Notes: generated by a model from the letters alone, not told the origin. Shown: positions 39,965 to 51,456, counted from the first letter of the stretch. The stretch: DNA of 64,000 nucleotides from Planococcus citri (GCF_950023065.1 NC_088677.1:40316555-40380554), one strand, 5' to 3'. Translations and numbers: made by a program.

Positions 39965-40234
39965 CTAACTAATTATTGATTCGGGACGTTCAAATTTTTG
40001 TTCACATTTGAATAGGTAAGTATCTAGAATTTCCATTTCATCGGGAAAAAATCGGCACATCGGGACCAATTCAAAAAGTAGGTATAAAATTACATACGAA
40101 TCATCTTGTATATTTATAGGAAAGTGAAAATGCATAAAGTCAAATTTTTTTAACGAACTAAACAAAATGCCATCTTCATAATTTTCTAATAATACGTTGG
40201 AAGTTGGATATCCAATTTTTCTTCTTATCCACAC
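39965..40234 (-). CDS. Weak hypothetical ORF, 89 aa, downstream of RpS15A
   Basis: A minus-strand frame that can be extended upstream to an acceptor-like TTTTTTTTAG near 40,250. It has a non-repetitive composition (segments WIRRKIGYPTSNVLLENYED and RFFPDEMEILDTY). It could be a terminal exon, but no upstream partner was identified between it and RpS15A, and I recognise no family. Confidence 0.2.
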   Translation of the reverse strand: MWIRRKIGYPTSNVLLENYEDGILFSSLKKFDFMHFHFPINIQDDSYVILYLLFELVPMCRFFPDEMEILDTYLFKCEQKFERPESIIS

Positions 40235-40711
40235 GCTTAATGAAGTCGTGACTAAAAAAAATCGCAGTACTATTTCACGAAAACCACATTTCCCTGATTA
40301 CAATAAGACACCGAAATTTGCCTTTGATAGTTTGATTCATCAAGAAATCATTTCAACATTTCCGATTATTCATCTGCATGCGTTCACATAGGCAAACCAA
40401 GTACCATCACTAGTTGCATGACAAACTGAAATTCTCGAAAATGCTCATCAATTTCTATTCATCATTCACCTCTAACTCAGAATTCAATTCCAGAGATCAC
40501 AAGTACTGATATCAACAGTAAGTATCGTTTTTCTATGCTAGCCCTAGTAAAAAATAAATGTACTCAATAAATAAATACCGAAACTGAGACATCCAATATC
40601 AAAACGCGACGTAAATTTCATTGGGCTGATCATCAAAATATTTAAACTTCATGCAAATTACCTTGAAACAGTTATAACAAAACAATTAAACGAAATGTAA
40701 ACTTAAGAAAA

Positions 40712-40717
40712 TTTATT
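40712..40717 (-). terminator. Polyadenylation signal AATAAA of RpS15A
   Basis: AATAAA on the minus strand, 17 bases after the RpS15A stop codon. This is a very short 3' UTR, typical of ribosomal protein genes. Confidence 0.6.
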
Positions 40718-40733
40718 TTTTCAACGTTATAAA

Positions 40734-41294
40734 TTAGAAAAAGAAACCTAAAATTTTCCCTCCAAGATGTTTTCTTCTGGCTTCTTCGTGATCCATAATA
40801 CCACCGCTCGTTGTCATAACGATGTATCTGCACCAGATAAAATTTGCATTCATCAGAACAACACAGCAATAAACAAACGACTATAAAAATCAAAAACTGG
40901 CATCAAGCAATAATAATTACCCGAATTGTCTAGAGGGTAGTAAATTATTGGTCCACTTTTCGATATCATTAATGGGCAGGTCGAATCTGGGAGAAATAAC
41001 ACCGCATTTGTTTATACGTCCAGTGAGATTAACAACAACTTTGCCAGCTCGGTGGTCATCCACAATTTCAAATTCTTCGATGTAACCTACAGGCAAAATA
41101 TCGCAGCATTATTAGCAATACGCACGAATGAATTAAATAGTATACTTGATGTATGTATTACCGTGCTTCATCATCACTTTCAAAAACTTGATGATTACTT
41201 TCGAACAGGGACGAATCAACACTTGTCTTTTTCCTGACTTTTCGGCATTGTTTATAGATTTGAGAGCATCGGAAAGTACGCTCATTCGCACCAT
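40734..41294 (-). CDS. RpS15A: 40S ribosomal protein S15A (uS8)
   Basis: A core protein of the small ribosomal subunit that binds the central domain of 18S rRNA. Coding exons on the minus strand are 41,294-41,162, 41,086-40,921 and 40,827-40,734, joined at GT-AG introns, with a non-coding first exon ending at 41,566. The sum is 393 nt, or 130 residues, exactly the length of the human protein. It begins MVRMSVLSDALKSINNAEKS, has HRAGKVVVNLTGRINKCGVI in the middle and ends GGKILGFFF. The AATAAA signal follows 17 bases after the stop. Upstream, a pyrimidine-rich stretch on the minus strand (about 41,668-41,680, TTCTTTTCTC) could be the 5' TOP start typical of ribosomal protein genes. The gene is head to head with PRIM1; a 2-kb transposon now separates their promoters. 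No defect is seen. Confidence 0.98.
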
Positions 41295-41667
41295 TCTGAA
41301 AGAGAAAATAAGAATCAACAGAACATCAAACTTTAAGATTGCTACTAGCGTTGGATTACGATAGATCAATTAATATCAAATAATTCATAATTTTCATGAT
41401 TGTGAGATCGTCAAAGGAGTACACTATCAGAAAATGCCACATGTGATGAAAAATTTGCCTGAATAGAGGCGGGCACAGGACAGCACGCAGCTAACTTACT
41501 AGTTGCTCAACATCATAGATGATACTTCAATTATAAGTTAATGGATATACTAAAAACAAACTTACGTGAATTATTGGTTGGACGATTCGAGACAATTTTA
41601 AATTATTTCTTGATGATGATTTAATAATCGAAATCAGTTGTCGGCGTGTGACTTCTTTCGAAAAAAC

Positions 41668-41680
41668 GAGAGAAAAGAAT
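41668..41680 (-). promoter_or_regulatory. Possible 5' TOP transcription start of RpS15A
   Basis: TTCTTTTCTCTCG on the minus strand lies about 100 bases upstream of the first splice donor (41,566). Ribosomal protein mRNAs usually start with C followed by a pyrimidine run, which would place the start here. Confidence 0.35.
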
Positions 41681-41896
41681 TTTTAATTATGTTTGATTGG
41701 GTTTGTCTTCGTGTAGTGAGCTAGGCCAGCTAGCATCGGAACTCGGAAGTACTAAGTAGCCCTCTAGTGGCAAAAATAAAAACTAATGAATAGAATGGTG
41801 TGGTACGCTTGTACTTGGTAGGTAAGCTAAAAAAAAATCAGCTGATAACAGGCAACAGCTGATCAATTTTCTGATAACTTTTTTGCGCGGTTTTCG

Positions 41897-41904
41897 TTTT
41901 CAAC
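41897..41904. repeat. Target-site duplication TTTTCAAC (left)
   Basis: An 8-bp direct repeat identical to 43,906-43,913. The two copies flank the 2,001-bp element exactly. Confidence 0.85.
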
Positions 41905-43905
41905 TATAGACAGTGTAGAGGAAGACGAAAATCTAGCACTTTCAGAAACGTCAGTAACGACGTCGCCGCCTTATAGAGAGCGCTCGCGGCGAAATGCGCG
42001 TTACTCTCTCGCAACATTATAGGGAGTTTTATATGAAACACACATTGCACACGATCAATTTTTTCATTTTTTTATGCTAAAAAATTTTTTAGGACAATTT
42101 TTTTTTGAAATAAATGATTTTTAATGTTTTTTAAATTCCTTTTACATAAATATGAGCCATGAAATCGGAAAATTGAAACATCAGAGGTAATTATTTTTAC
42201 AATATAGTAATATAGAAATATATGCTCGTAAGAATAAATAATAATAAGTGTAAAATGATCGATCAAATTATTATTTTATATTTTTTTGATTTTTTTCATC
42301 GTAATAGAGAAATAAATAAATTCAGTTTCTCATTTCTTACCTTTTTTTCCTAGTGATATCTCAGTACATGATTAAATATGTACCTACCTATACCTAATAC
42401 TTGAAATAAAAATAACAATAATTTCTCATAGTTTTTGCATTTTTTATTTTCATTTAAATTTTTAATTCATTTACTTTACAACAGAAATGACAATTTGAAA
42501 AATAATAATTTGATCAAACAAATTACCTATATTTTTATTTTATTTATTGTTAATTATATTTCTATAATATTGTAAAAAAAACATCGGAGCTAGCATTCGG
42601 ACGTAAGTTTTTTTATATAATGAAAATACTTACCTCCGAATGCTAGCTCCGATGTTTCAATTTTCCGATTTCAATTTCATCATTCATGGCATCATGGCAC
42701 ATAATATTTATGTAAAATAAATAAAATTTCAAGAAAAAATTCTCCTAAAAAACTTTTAAAATAAAAAAATTAAAAAGTTCATCAACTCAATAAAAAAATG
42801 TTGAAAAAAAAAATCTCGAATTGAAATTGTCCTAGAATCATCAATCATTTTTTCCAACGGAAAAAATTACAATTCGATAGTAAATGACAAGATGTAAATT
42901 TGTTTGGAGCTTTGCTGACTTTTCTTTTTTTTTTTGAGTAAAAAAAATTTTTCAAGTTCCAAATCCAAGAGGGTAGGTATGAATATGAAATATGAATACA
43001 GCCATAGAATTGTATGATAAATTTCGTATAATTTGTTCATAAAAAATAATATAATGTTAAAATTAAAAATCACAATTTTTGTACAAAATTGACTATTGAG
43101 AAAAAATATGTATGTCAATAATCAATATTACCAATCAGGCAATCAACAGGAAATTTAATTTTCTTTAGTTCATGTCCAAACAAATGAGGGAAAAATGGGA
43201 AAGTGCATTTATATACAATTGTCAACTCTGAATTAGAATTAGAATTACCTATGCGAAATTTTCACTTTAATTTTCATTTTTCAGAAAACACATAGGTATT
43301 TTAATAAGCCAAACTCAAAACGTGCAGAATTTTATCCTCTTCAAAATTTGTTTATTATCCAAAGCGCTATAAAAAAATAGCAGTTTAATTGAAGTTGAAT
43401 TTTTACCGCGCGCAACAATTTTTTACGACTTTGAGCTTCAATAAGTTTCGAACTGTTAGTGCTAGCGTTTTGAATGAAAACTCATTTTGAAGAGGATAAA
43501 ATTCTGCAAATTTTGGTTTATTAAAATACGATGTAGTTGATGAAAATTTCGCGTAATTTTAATTCAAAATTGACATGCATAAAAATTTGTCCATAAAAAT
43601 GAATATTAAAAATCACCATTTTCGTGTGAAATTGAAAAAAATTTATACCAATCGATAGGAAATTTCATCTTCTTTAGTTCAAGTCCAAAAAAAATTTTAC
43701 CAAACCACTTCATTTTCATGAAAAATGGGAGAAAACGCATTTATCCTATGCGTCTACAGCTGTTTTACTCGCATGTTTACGTTTTCTTAGCACGCATTTC
43801 GATCTGACGCGCTCTGTCGGATTAGTTCAAGCGAGCTACACATTGGAGGACGGTATTTGAATTTTCTCCCGTTGAAGATTTTCGTCTTCCTCTACACTGT
43901 CTATA
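41905..43905. mobile_element. 2,001-bp non-autonomous DNA transposon with perfect 30-bp TIRs and 8-bp TSD
   Basis: The terminal repeats start TATAGACAGTGTAGAGGAAG. They match perfectly over 30 bp (41,905-41,934 against the reverse complement of 43,876-43,905) and are bounded by the 8-bp duplication TTTTCAAC. Subterminal similarity continues in diverged form: AGAGCGC...CGAAATGCG at about 41,980-42,000 and, inverted, near 43,790-43,820. The interior is a mosaic of nested inverted and direct repeats. About 42,075-42,183 pairs with about 42,651-42,765, about 43,265-43,350 pairs inverted with about 43,480-43,560, and about 43,010-43,195 recurs directly at about 43,590-43,740. There is no transposase frame. 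An 8-bp duplication fits the hAT, P or Merlin superfamilies; the terminal sequence did not let me choose. Confidence 0.9.
42579..42657. repeat. 30-bp-stem hairpin inside the 2-kb transposon
   Basis: Positions 42,579-42,608 (AAACATCGGAGCTAGCATTC...) pair with 42,628-42,657 with a single mismatch, leaving a loop of about 19 nt. It is the most perfect inner structure of the element. It has the size range of a small-RNA precursor, but nothing shows transcription. Confidence 0.85.
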
Positions 43906-43913
43906 TTTTCAAC
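43906..43913. repeat. Target-site duplication TTTTCAAC (right)
   Basis: Matches 41,897-41,904 exactly and closes the 2,001-bp transposon. Confidence 0.85.
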
Positions 43914-44132
43914 TTTTTCTTTTTGTGTGCTGATTGCTGAAAGATATATTATGAAATAATTACTGAATTGAACTTCAATTATGTATTGTTTTCCATTCTA
44001 AGTGTAATTTTCACATAATTAGTTCAATAGTACCGGTATTCTTCATTGTTTTACTTTTTAAAAACTTGAACCTTGTTACCAAAGATCATTTCTTACGTCT
44101 CTTGTTAGTTTTTTGGAAAATCATCGATCAAA

Positions 44133-45817
44133 ATGTCCAGTTCAGATACTTCGCGTGATTTGTTACCGCTGTATTATAAACGTTTATTTCCTTATGAAGA
44201 TTATTTTGAGTGGCTGAGTTATGGAGAAAGTACGCTTACAATACTCTATTGTTGCTTTACATCTCGAAGAATGATAAACATTGAATAGTTAATTCATTCC
44301 AGATAACCCTAAATACATCGAAAATCGAGAATTCTCTTTCACATTGGATGAAGATGTGTATATCCGGTACCAGTCGTTTATATCTCTTGAAGAATTCAAA
44401 AAAGAAGTACAATCACACCGTTGTCCTAGTAAAATTGATATCGGAGCAGTATACACAATAAGGTATGGTTAGTTTTACACACGCCGTGTTTTATGTGGGC
44501 GCGATGGATTCTATAATCAAGAATGTTTATGTTGTAGGCCAAGAGAACACCGAAATAACAGAGCCCTATTCCACCCTTTAGAAAAAGAATTGGTCTTCGA
44601 TATCGATATGACCGATTACGACGAAGTCCGTACTTGTTGTTCCGGTGCAGGAGTTTGTAACAAGTGTTGGAAATTTATGTCAATAGCGTGCAAAATCTTA
44701 GATCTGGCATTGAAAGAAGATTTTGGATGGAAACTTCGTTTGTGGGTGTTTTCTGGAAGGCGTGGTATCCATTGCTGGGTTTGTGATGAATCCGCTCGAA
44801 AATTGGACGGTACTCAAAGATCTGCTGTTGCTGAATATCTTCAAGTGTTGACGGGTGGTGAAAAACAGGCGAAAAAAGTTCAGTTGTTTGGAGACAATTT
44901 GCATCCTTCGGTTAGGTAAATTGTACTAGTGAAAAGACCGTTTTTAATCAGTGTATGTATTTAAAGAATCATTTTTTCATGGTTTCAGCCGTGCTTTGAA
45001 CATAATAAAAAAAGTTTTCAAGAAAATGATGATTGAAGAACAGGATGTACTAAGAACGAAAGAAGGGTGTGATAAATTATTGAAAATGATATCGGATGAA
45101 AAGCTGCAAGAGAAAGTTAACGCTGAAATATTTGAAGTTGATACCAGTGCTGAAAGATGGGATAAATTTGTTGCTGTAGCAGAATTACACAATCAACAGA
45201 CGGTTTGCATTATTCTTGTTTATTATTCAATTGAATAATTCTGTTTAAAATTATTAATACTGTGAATTTTTATCATTTTAGAACATGAGTAACAAAACGA
45301 AACACATTGTGGAAGAAATTATGCTTCAATACACGTATCCGAGGCTTGATATTAATGTAACCAAAGGTCTTAACCATTTATTAAAATCTCCATTTTGTGT
45401 GCATCCGAAAACTGGCAAAGTTTGTGTGCCATTTTCACCAAAACTAGTCGATTCATTTGACCCATCAGCTGTTCCTACCTTAGAGTAATATACCTAATTC
45501 TTTCTCATTTTAATATTATTTCAACAGCAGATCGTAATCTCCATTTTGTAATCAGATTGTTATTAGATGAAATTGCTCACCATGATGAAGATAATAAAGA
45601 TGCAGAAAAGAAATTGTCAGAGGAATTCCGAAAAACATCGTTAAATAAATCTGTAAAAATTTTTCGTGAATTTATTAGCATGATGAAAAAAGAGTGTAAG
45701 AAAGAAAATTATGAGAACACAGGTATGTTATATTCATGTTGATATATTTTATATAAAGCGATCGTATCACTACCAGAACGTTTTTTTTTGTTTTCAGCTC
45801 CCTCGATGGATTTTTGA
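44133..45817 (+). CDS. PRIM1: DNA primase small (catalytic) subunit, PRIM1/p49
   Basis: The catalytic subunit of the DNA polymerase alpha-primase complex, which makes RNA primers for nuclear DNA replication. Coding exons are 44,133-44,229, 44,303-44,462, 44,538-44,915, 44,989-45,202, 45,282-45,484, 45,556-45,722 and 45,798-45,817, all with GT-AG introns of about 70-80 nt. The total is 1,239 nt and 412 residues, close to the human 420. The metal-binding motif VFDIDMTDYD gives Asp107 and Asp109. Zinc-ligand cysteines are 119, 120, 126 and 129. The nucleotide-binding motif SGRRGIHCWVCDE and the conserved PRLDINVTKGLNHLLKSPF are present. The last exon encodes only PSMDF after a split codon, matching the short acidic-aromatic end of the family. 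It is transcribed away from RpS15A, with a transposon in the shared spacer. A different frame stays open past the stop (see findings). Confidence 0.97.
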
Positions 45818-46091
45818 AATGAAACCAGAAGAATTGTTCGAACAATTTGATAACTCAAAACGCTTTCGCGGTTTAATGAATAAACCGAAGAGCATTTCTA
45901 AGTCGGATTAGTTGTTATACTACCGCTAAAAAAAAAATTATTTTTCAAAACGGCCGTGAATGTTCTGCGATTGATTTTTAATTAAATTTTCTCTTTCTTT
46001 ACATTGTATGTACCTGAACATAATCACTGTCTTAATGAAACCGTACAGTGTCTAGAATTATTTTTTGAAATATGTATTTGTTCATTACGGA

Positions 46092-49000
46092 ATGCATCTC
46101 GTTAGTTTCACTATAATATTTTTCAGTAAGTTACTTTTTAAATATTTGTAGAAATGAGTGAAATTCAATATATTAATTAATAAATCTGTCTTTAAATCAG
46201 ATTTTAATTATATTGTTGTAATTTCTTAGCTATAATGTGTATTCTACATCTGACATATTGTACGAAAGTAATTGACATTTGTAATTCTCCTGAAAAGAGG
46301 TTTTATGTAAATGTAGATTCAAGTAGTATTATATCAGCGTGGAATGTGATGGAGGTCAGTATACGTATTAAGTACGCTTTTTTAAACATGAAAAATATTA
46401 TATATTTTTTAATTGAACATGTTGGCATTTAGAAAACGAGTAATTTATCTAAATGCCAAGTAGAATTGATGGCGTGCTCATCCTGTATGATATCCGCAAA
46501 AATAAAAATCCTTGAAATGCTGAAAATGGATGAAATTGTTGGTGACGTGAAACACCTGAGAAAATCATGCAACGGAGACCGTCTTGAAATAGCAGAACCC
46601 CTACCTAAAGTCCACGTTAAGAGAATATTTTGTCCCAAACATGTTGGAAATAACACTGTCTCTAAATTCACATATCGTTCTCAGACCAAAAGTGTAGCAA
46701 TAAATTTTTATTACAGTGCAAATTACACCCATCCATTCATTTTAGAATTTACAATCAAACGTAAGTACGTAAGTGAACATAGAACCTATCTACATTTTAA
46801 AATGTCATTTATAGGTCATGAAACATCGTTGTTTTTTAGGCAACATTAGAAATTTTGAAATAACTTTGGACACAGATTCATTAGAAAACACAATTACGTC
46901 TCCATTTTTCCCTGTTCACTATCCGTCAGATTACCGAGCTCAGTACAATATTAAATGCTCGTCCGAAATAAGTGAAAATTGTCGAATAAAATTGTTTTTC
47001 TTGGATTATCAAATAGCACCTCAATCTCTGTTAGAAGTAGGTTCATAGGTACAAATACATAATCCATTTCTCAATATCGAATTATAATATTTTCTAAATA
47101 AGAAATCATTACAGTTTTTTGAAAACAGAGTGAATCGAATCGGTATAACAAGTGGCCGAATATTCAGGCCACCGATTATAATTTCAAATGGAAGAACATT
47201 GTCGATCAACTTTTACGCAAACAAAGCTTCCAGTTTCGGATTTAAATTCAATTACTCGGCTGTTTTAGGTTAAAGATGATAGAAAAAGTAATCTTTCCGT
47301 CCTACACCTACATTTTATTCAAAGGTATTAATATTAACGCCGTTGATTTCAGGTGAAGATGACCCTATTTCTTTGAAGCCAGAAACGAGTAAGTAAGATG
47401 ATTATACCTTATTGCATGCCTACTCATTGGATTGATAATTTTTCAAATAGGAGTAGTTATTTTATCTTGAATTGAAACTACCTGTAGTAGGTACCACGAT
47501 TTATTTAATTTAGGCTGCGGTGGTAATGTCGGTGATATCGGAGGAACTATTATAATGACTAAAATGGCAAAGAAATTTGAAACCATCGCTTACGACTGTA
47601 TATGGATTATTAAGCCCCTGCAAGAATATTTCAAAACGCATTTATTGATCAAAATCATTTCATTTTTTGATATGGGTAACTAAAATACCTAAATATAAGG
47701 TGCAATAAACGTTTTATATGTACCAACCCAAAGTGTAATACCGATTCTGAATAATTTTTTATTTATTATTTTTTATTAGAACAACCCAGCAAGTTGGAAA
47801 TTCATCAAGGATTGACATCTGGACACAGAAGAGCTAAACATATATATTTTCGTAATGAATCTAATCAGACTGTGACAGGCGTGCAAGAAGAATTAATAGG
47901 AACTATGAATACCGGGTTCTATATTTATCTAAACGGATTATTCAATTCGAGATCTCGATTCATCATTACATATTCTTCATTTTCATTTTCCAACTTCCAC
48001 GAAACAGAGAATTTTTTGAAACCAGCTGTCGATATTCCAGATGTCACTGAAGGTAGGACTGGTTTGATCTGACTGAATACTAGACTATACCTACCAAGTA
48101 TAAGTATATGATTCTAATTTTTCTGCTCATTGAATGATACTCAAATACCTGAGTGTTTTGATAATTTAAAAAAATCCTTTATTAATGTTTCTAGTTTGTT
48201 ACATTGCCAGCGACTTTTTGTGTCGTAATCATCGATGTATATCTGGACATCTGCGCTGTGATGGTTTTGATCATTGTGGCGATGGTAGTGATGAATTACA
48301 ATGTGAAAATGGTTAGTTTTTTAAAACATAAATCATTTTTCATGTGATAGGACCAGGCCCGCTCCCAAGATTTTCTCCTGGAGTCCTGGGAAGTCATACC
48401 TACGTAACTACCTACATAAATCATTCTTAAATTGTGAAATAAAATCTTCAGGCATAAAGAAGTCAGAATTTGAGATAATTTTTAGAAAAATGCTAATTCA
48501 TTTTATTACGCGATCATTTTGCAAATATGAAAGCGAAATCACTAAGTAGGTAGAGATACTTACATATTCGAGCGAAGCTATATGTAATATAATCAAAAAG
48601 CATTATGTTTTGTATTTTTTACATCAGATTTTCGATTTTCATCCTCATTAGTATATTGCTATACAAGAGTTCGATTCTTGCATTGTAAGATATTTTTCAT
48701 AATAAATGCAATGAAACAAACCGATTTACGTACATAATTAACAAAATAGGTACTTGATTGCTTTTCTCCTTCCCTTGGGTGTTTTTTTTTCACCAATCGT
48801 TGCGCGTTAAAACGTAAACAAGTTGGAAAAAAATCCTTTGCTTACCATGAGGGATAATTCTCATTTCTACCTCCTCTCTTCTTGGCTACGGGTCTGACTC
48901 TATATTTATTTTGTTTTAAAATCATAGACATTGAAGAAGATTACCACCATCGTCAAAATTACTATTTTCCGAAAACAGAATCATTTTCGTATGTTCCAAC

Positions 49001-50192
49001 TGGTTTAATATTTTCATTTTTTATAACGCTCTGTAAGTACTGTGTTTAATTTTTTGCTACATCAAAGTAATATTACATACACTAGCAAAACAAATAGGTG
49101 GGTAACTAGGTAGGTATATGCTTGCAATTTTTTATTTGGTTCAAATTATGCATCAATTTAGGTTTCAGTAATTGTATAGGTTAATCATTTTCTGCAGCAA
49201 TATTCCTTTTATGTTCGTTAATTGGTACGTTGGTAAACCGAACGCAACAGCCCTCCGAACTGAATCGTGCTTTAGGAACCTTAAATCAAATGATAGGTAA
49301 TGTAGTATTCTGTGTACCTATATATGTACATGTACCAAGTGCCTGTTTTCCATTGATGCCCATTTATCATCGTTTTTATTTGTGTACCGTTGCAGCGGAA
49401 CACAGGCCCAGAATAAGGAATAATTCCACTGAAATGGCATCTAATCAAGAACCACCACCTCGTTATGAATCACCTCCAAACTATCAAGAGATCATGGAAA
49501 TGCAGATTTTTCTCGATAATCAAACGAAGAGGTAATAATACCGAGGCAGTCTTGAGATAATTAAGAACGTACCTAATTATAATAACCTACGAGTTGGAAT
49601 TTTATAATCAAAATATAGATCAAAAGAACCAAAATGCAAGCACAATCGATCAACGTGTCGAGAATTCAAAAACAACACTCGCGCAGGATGTAGCCATTCT
49701 TTAATTATGTCCGGAGACCAAGAATCTGCACAACACTCTTCCTCTGATGGTAATTGCTATGTGGTTATCAATATAATGTCCCATACTCCATTGAAATAAT
49801 CACTGAATAATATTCTTACAGAAAGTTTGTACGATGGTAATGGAATTGTATTAAAAAAATACGCGATATTTAAAAAATCAGACCACCATGCGAAAAACTC
49901 ATTCGATTCCACAACATCAAGTGACTCGAATGTAATTACGAAAAATGATAAACTCGAAAAAATCAACAAGAAAACGAAGCTTCGTAATAAAGTAGTACTT
50001 GAAAGAAAGATAAAAATTCTACTATCAAAAAGTACTAATAATTTAGTTCGTGAAATTTCAGATAATCAGTGCAAAATCAGATTATGCAAAAGCGTAGAAG
50101 GATTACCTTCACAATTAAAATTAATAAATCGCGACTTTTATGGCGATGAAAAACCGAACTGTCATACAATTTTACAGACGTACGACGAATAA
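46092..50192 (+). CDS. CUB/CUB/LDLa single-pass membrane protein, Culd/Neto-like, with PPxY tail
   Basis: A type I membrane protein of 755 residues from 14 exons: 46,092-46,125; 46,230-46,354; 46,433-46,760; 46,840-47,036; 47,115-47,268; 47,353-47,388; 47,514-47,675; 47,780-48,052; 48,195-48,311; 48,928-49,032; 49,198-49,296; 49,396-49,531; 49,619-49,749; 49,822-50,192. Every junction is GT-AG and in phase. The signal peptide (MHLVSFTIIFFS...) is split by intron 1. A cysteine-bearing N-terminal part (about 30-160) may be a diverged CUB domain. It is followed by CUB-like regions at about 163-283 and 291-430, an LDLa module at about 437-475 (six Cys, DGFDHCGDGSDE calcium box) and a transmembrane helix at about 498-523. 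The cytoplasmic tail has twin PPxY motifs (PPRY, PPNY) and a lysine-rich end. The architecture fits Drosophila Culd or Neto; the choice is open. AATAAA is at 50,213. Intron 9 carries an insertion. Confidence 0.88.
48354..48896. mobile_element. Small transposon inserted in intron 9 of the CUB/LDLa gene
   Basis: The left end starts CAGGCCCGCTCCCAAG and the right end read on the minus strand starts CAGACCCGTAGCCAAG, imperfect inverted repeats that bound 543 bp. Intron 9 is 616 nt, while most other introns of this gene are about 70-160 nt. Removing this segment leaves about 73 nt, the gene's usual size. No transposase frame is present. I could not confirm a target duplication (only AC is shared at both edges), so the class is open. 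Confidence 0.55.
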
Positions 50193-50212
50193 AAATGAAT
50201 TACTTATTCTGA

Positions 50213-50218
50213 AATAAA
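50213..50218 (+). terminator. Polyadenylation signal AATAAA of the CUB/LDLa gene
   Basis: AATAAA 21 bases after the stop codon at 50,190-50,192; the next gene on the right is convergent. Confidence 0.5.
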
Positions 50219-51456
50219 ATTGTTTATAAATTGCAATGTTTATAACAAGTTTTATGGTACATAAACAAATTGGTAATACATAGATACATACATAAAAAAT
50301 ATAACATATAAAATGGTAGTATAGAAATAATAACTGATCATGTCATTAGACAGTGAAATATTAAACCATATAATGATATATTTATTTCTAAATTTGTCAT
50401 GTTGAATAAAAAATTATTAAAAACTTGTATTTTTGCGCATCGGGTTATTAAAAGAAAGAAGGAAAGAAAGAAAACGAATTTGAATTGGCGATTTTAAAAC
50501 GTATTTTATGCAATAATGCCGAAAAAAAAAACATTTTAAAAACTCATTGCTGAATTCATTTTTTAAAAAACTTTTTTAACCATTGATGAAAATTCTTGAA
50601 AGTGTCATTCAATTAAAAACCTTTTTTCAACTGAATGTCCGGAATACCTTGAAGAAAAATTCTCAATTTTCATAATTTTACACGTATTAAATTCAAAAAA
50701 AAAAAAAAAATACTTTGTATGTATCACAATAAGGCAATTCAAAATAATAAAATACTGAACATTTTTCAATTGTTTTCGCGAATCATAAGTTGGCAAATTT
50801 ATTTTAAAAATACTGAGACAAGCTACATAGGGCTAGGTATTAATTATCAAATTTGAGTATATCACGTATTAAATTCAAAAATTAATTGTATTTCGTAACA
50901 GTCGTATCATAATCCTCAGAATCACATCGCAACAATTACACCATGTCAAGGTGGTCGGCATGAGAACTTCATAAAGCCTGGAACTAGGACACCATATCAT
51001 ATCAAGACTTTATTTTATATTAGAAGTTATTCTGCGGACCACCGTGCATTAACTAGATAATTAATTCAACTTTTCCGTTTCAATCTATCATTTCACTTAA
51101 TCACATGTTCGCATAAATATAAAAATTGTGTCAAAGAAGTCAAATCTTAGGCAGAAATGTAATGAAATTACTTTATATGTACGAATTAAACTGTACGTAG
51201 TATTAGATTAAAAAAATATAAAAAGTTCAAATGAAACAGGTAATTCAACAAAATATATCTTTATCCTCAAAAGTTTTTAAAACGAGAAAGATGAAATAGC
51301 AGTTGAAAAAAATTAGCTACTCAAGCTTGTTTTATCCACGATTTTGATGAAAAGTATAATACATTTTGATAATGATAATAAGCGGACACATCAATGAAAA
51401 CCATGTTAATGTCTGCCTCTAAAGGTAATCTTTTTCGGTATAATTTTTGATTAATA
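50219..51456. other. Spacer between two convergent genes
   Basis: This separates the 3' ends of the CUB/LDLa gene and SNX29. I see only AT-rich sequence, an A-run at about 50,696-50,710 and candidate 3' UTR sequence of both genes. No additional gene is supported. Confidence 0.6.

Noticed and set aside
48660..48700. tRNA B-box-like GAGTTCGATTCTTG
   Set aside because: There is no matching A box, acceptor stem or cloverleaf, and it lies inside the intron insertion.
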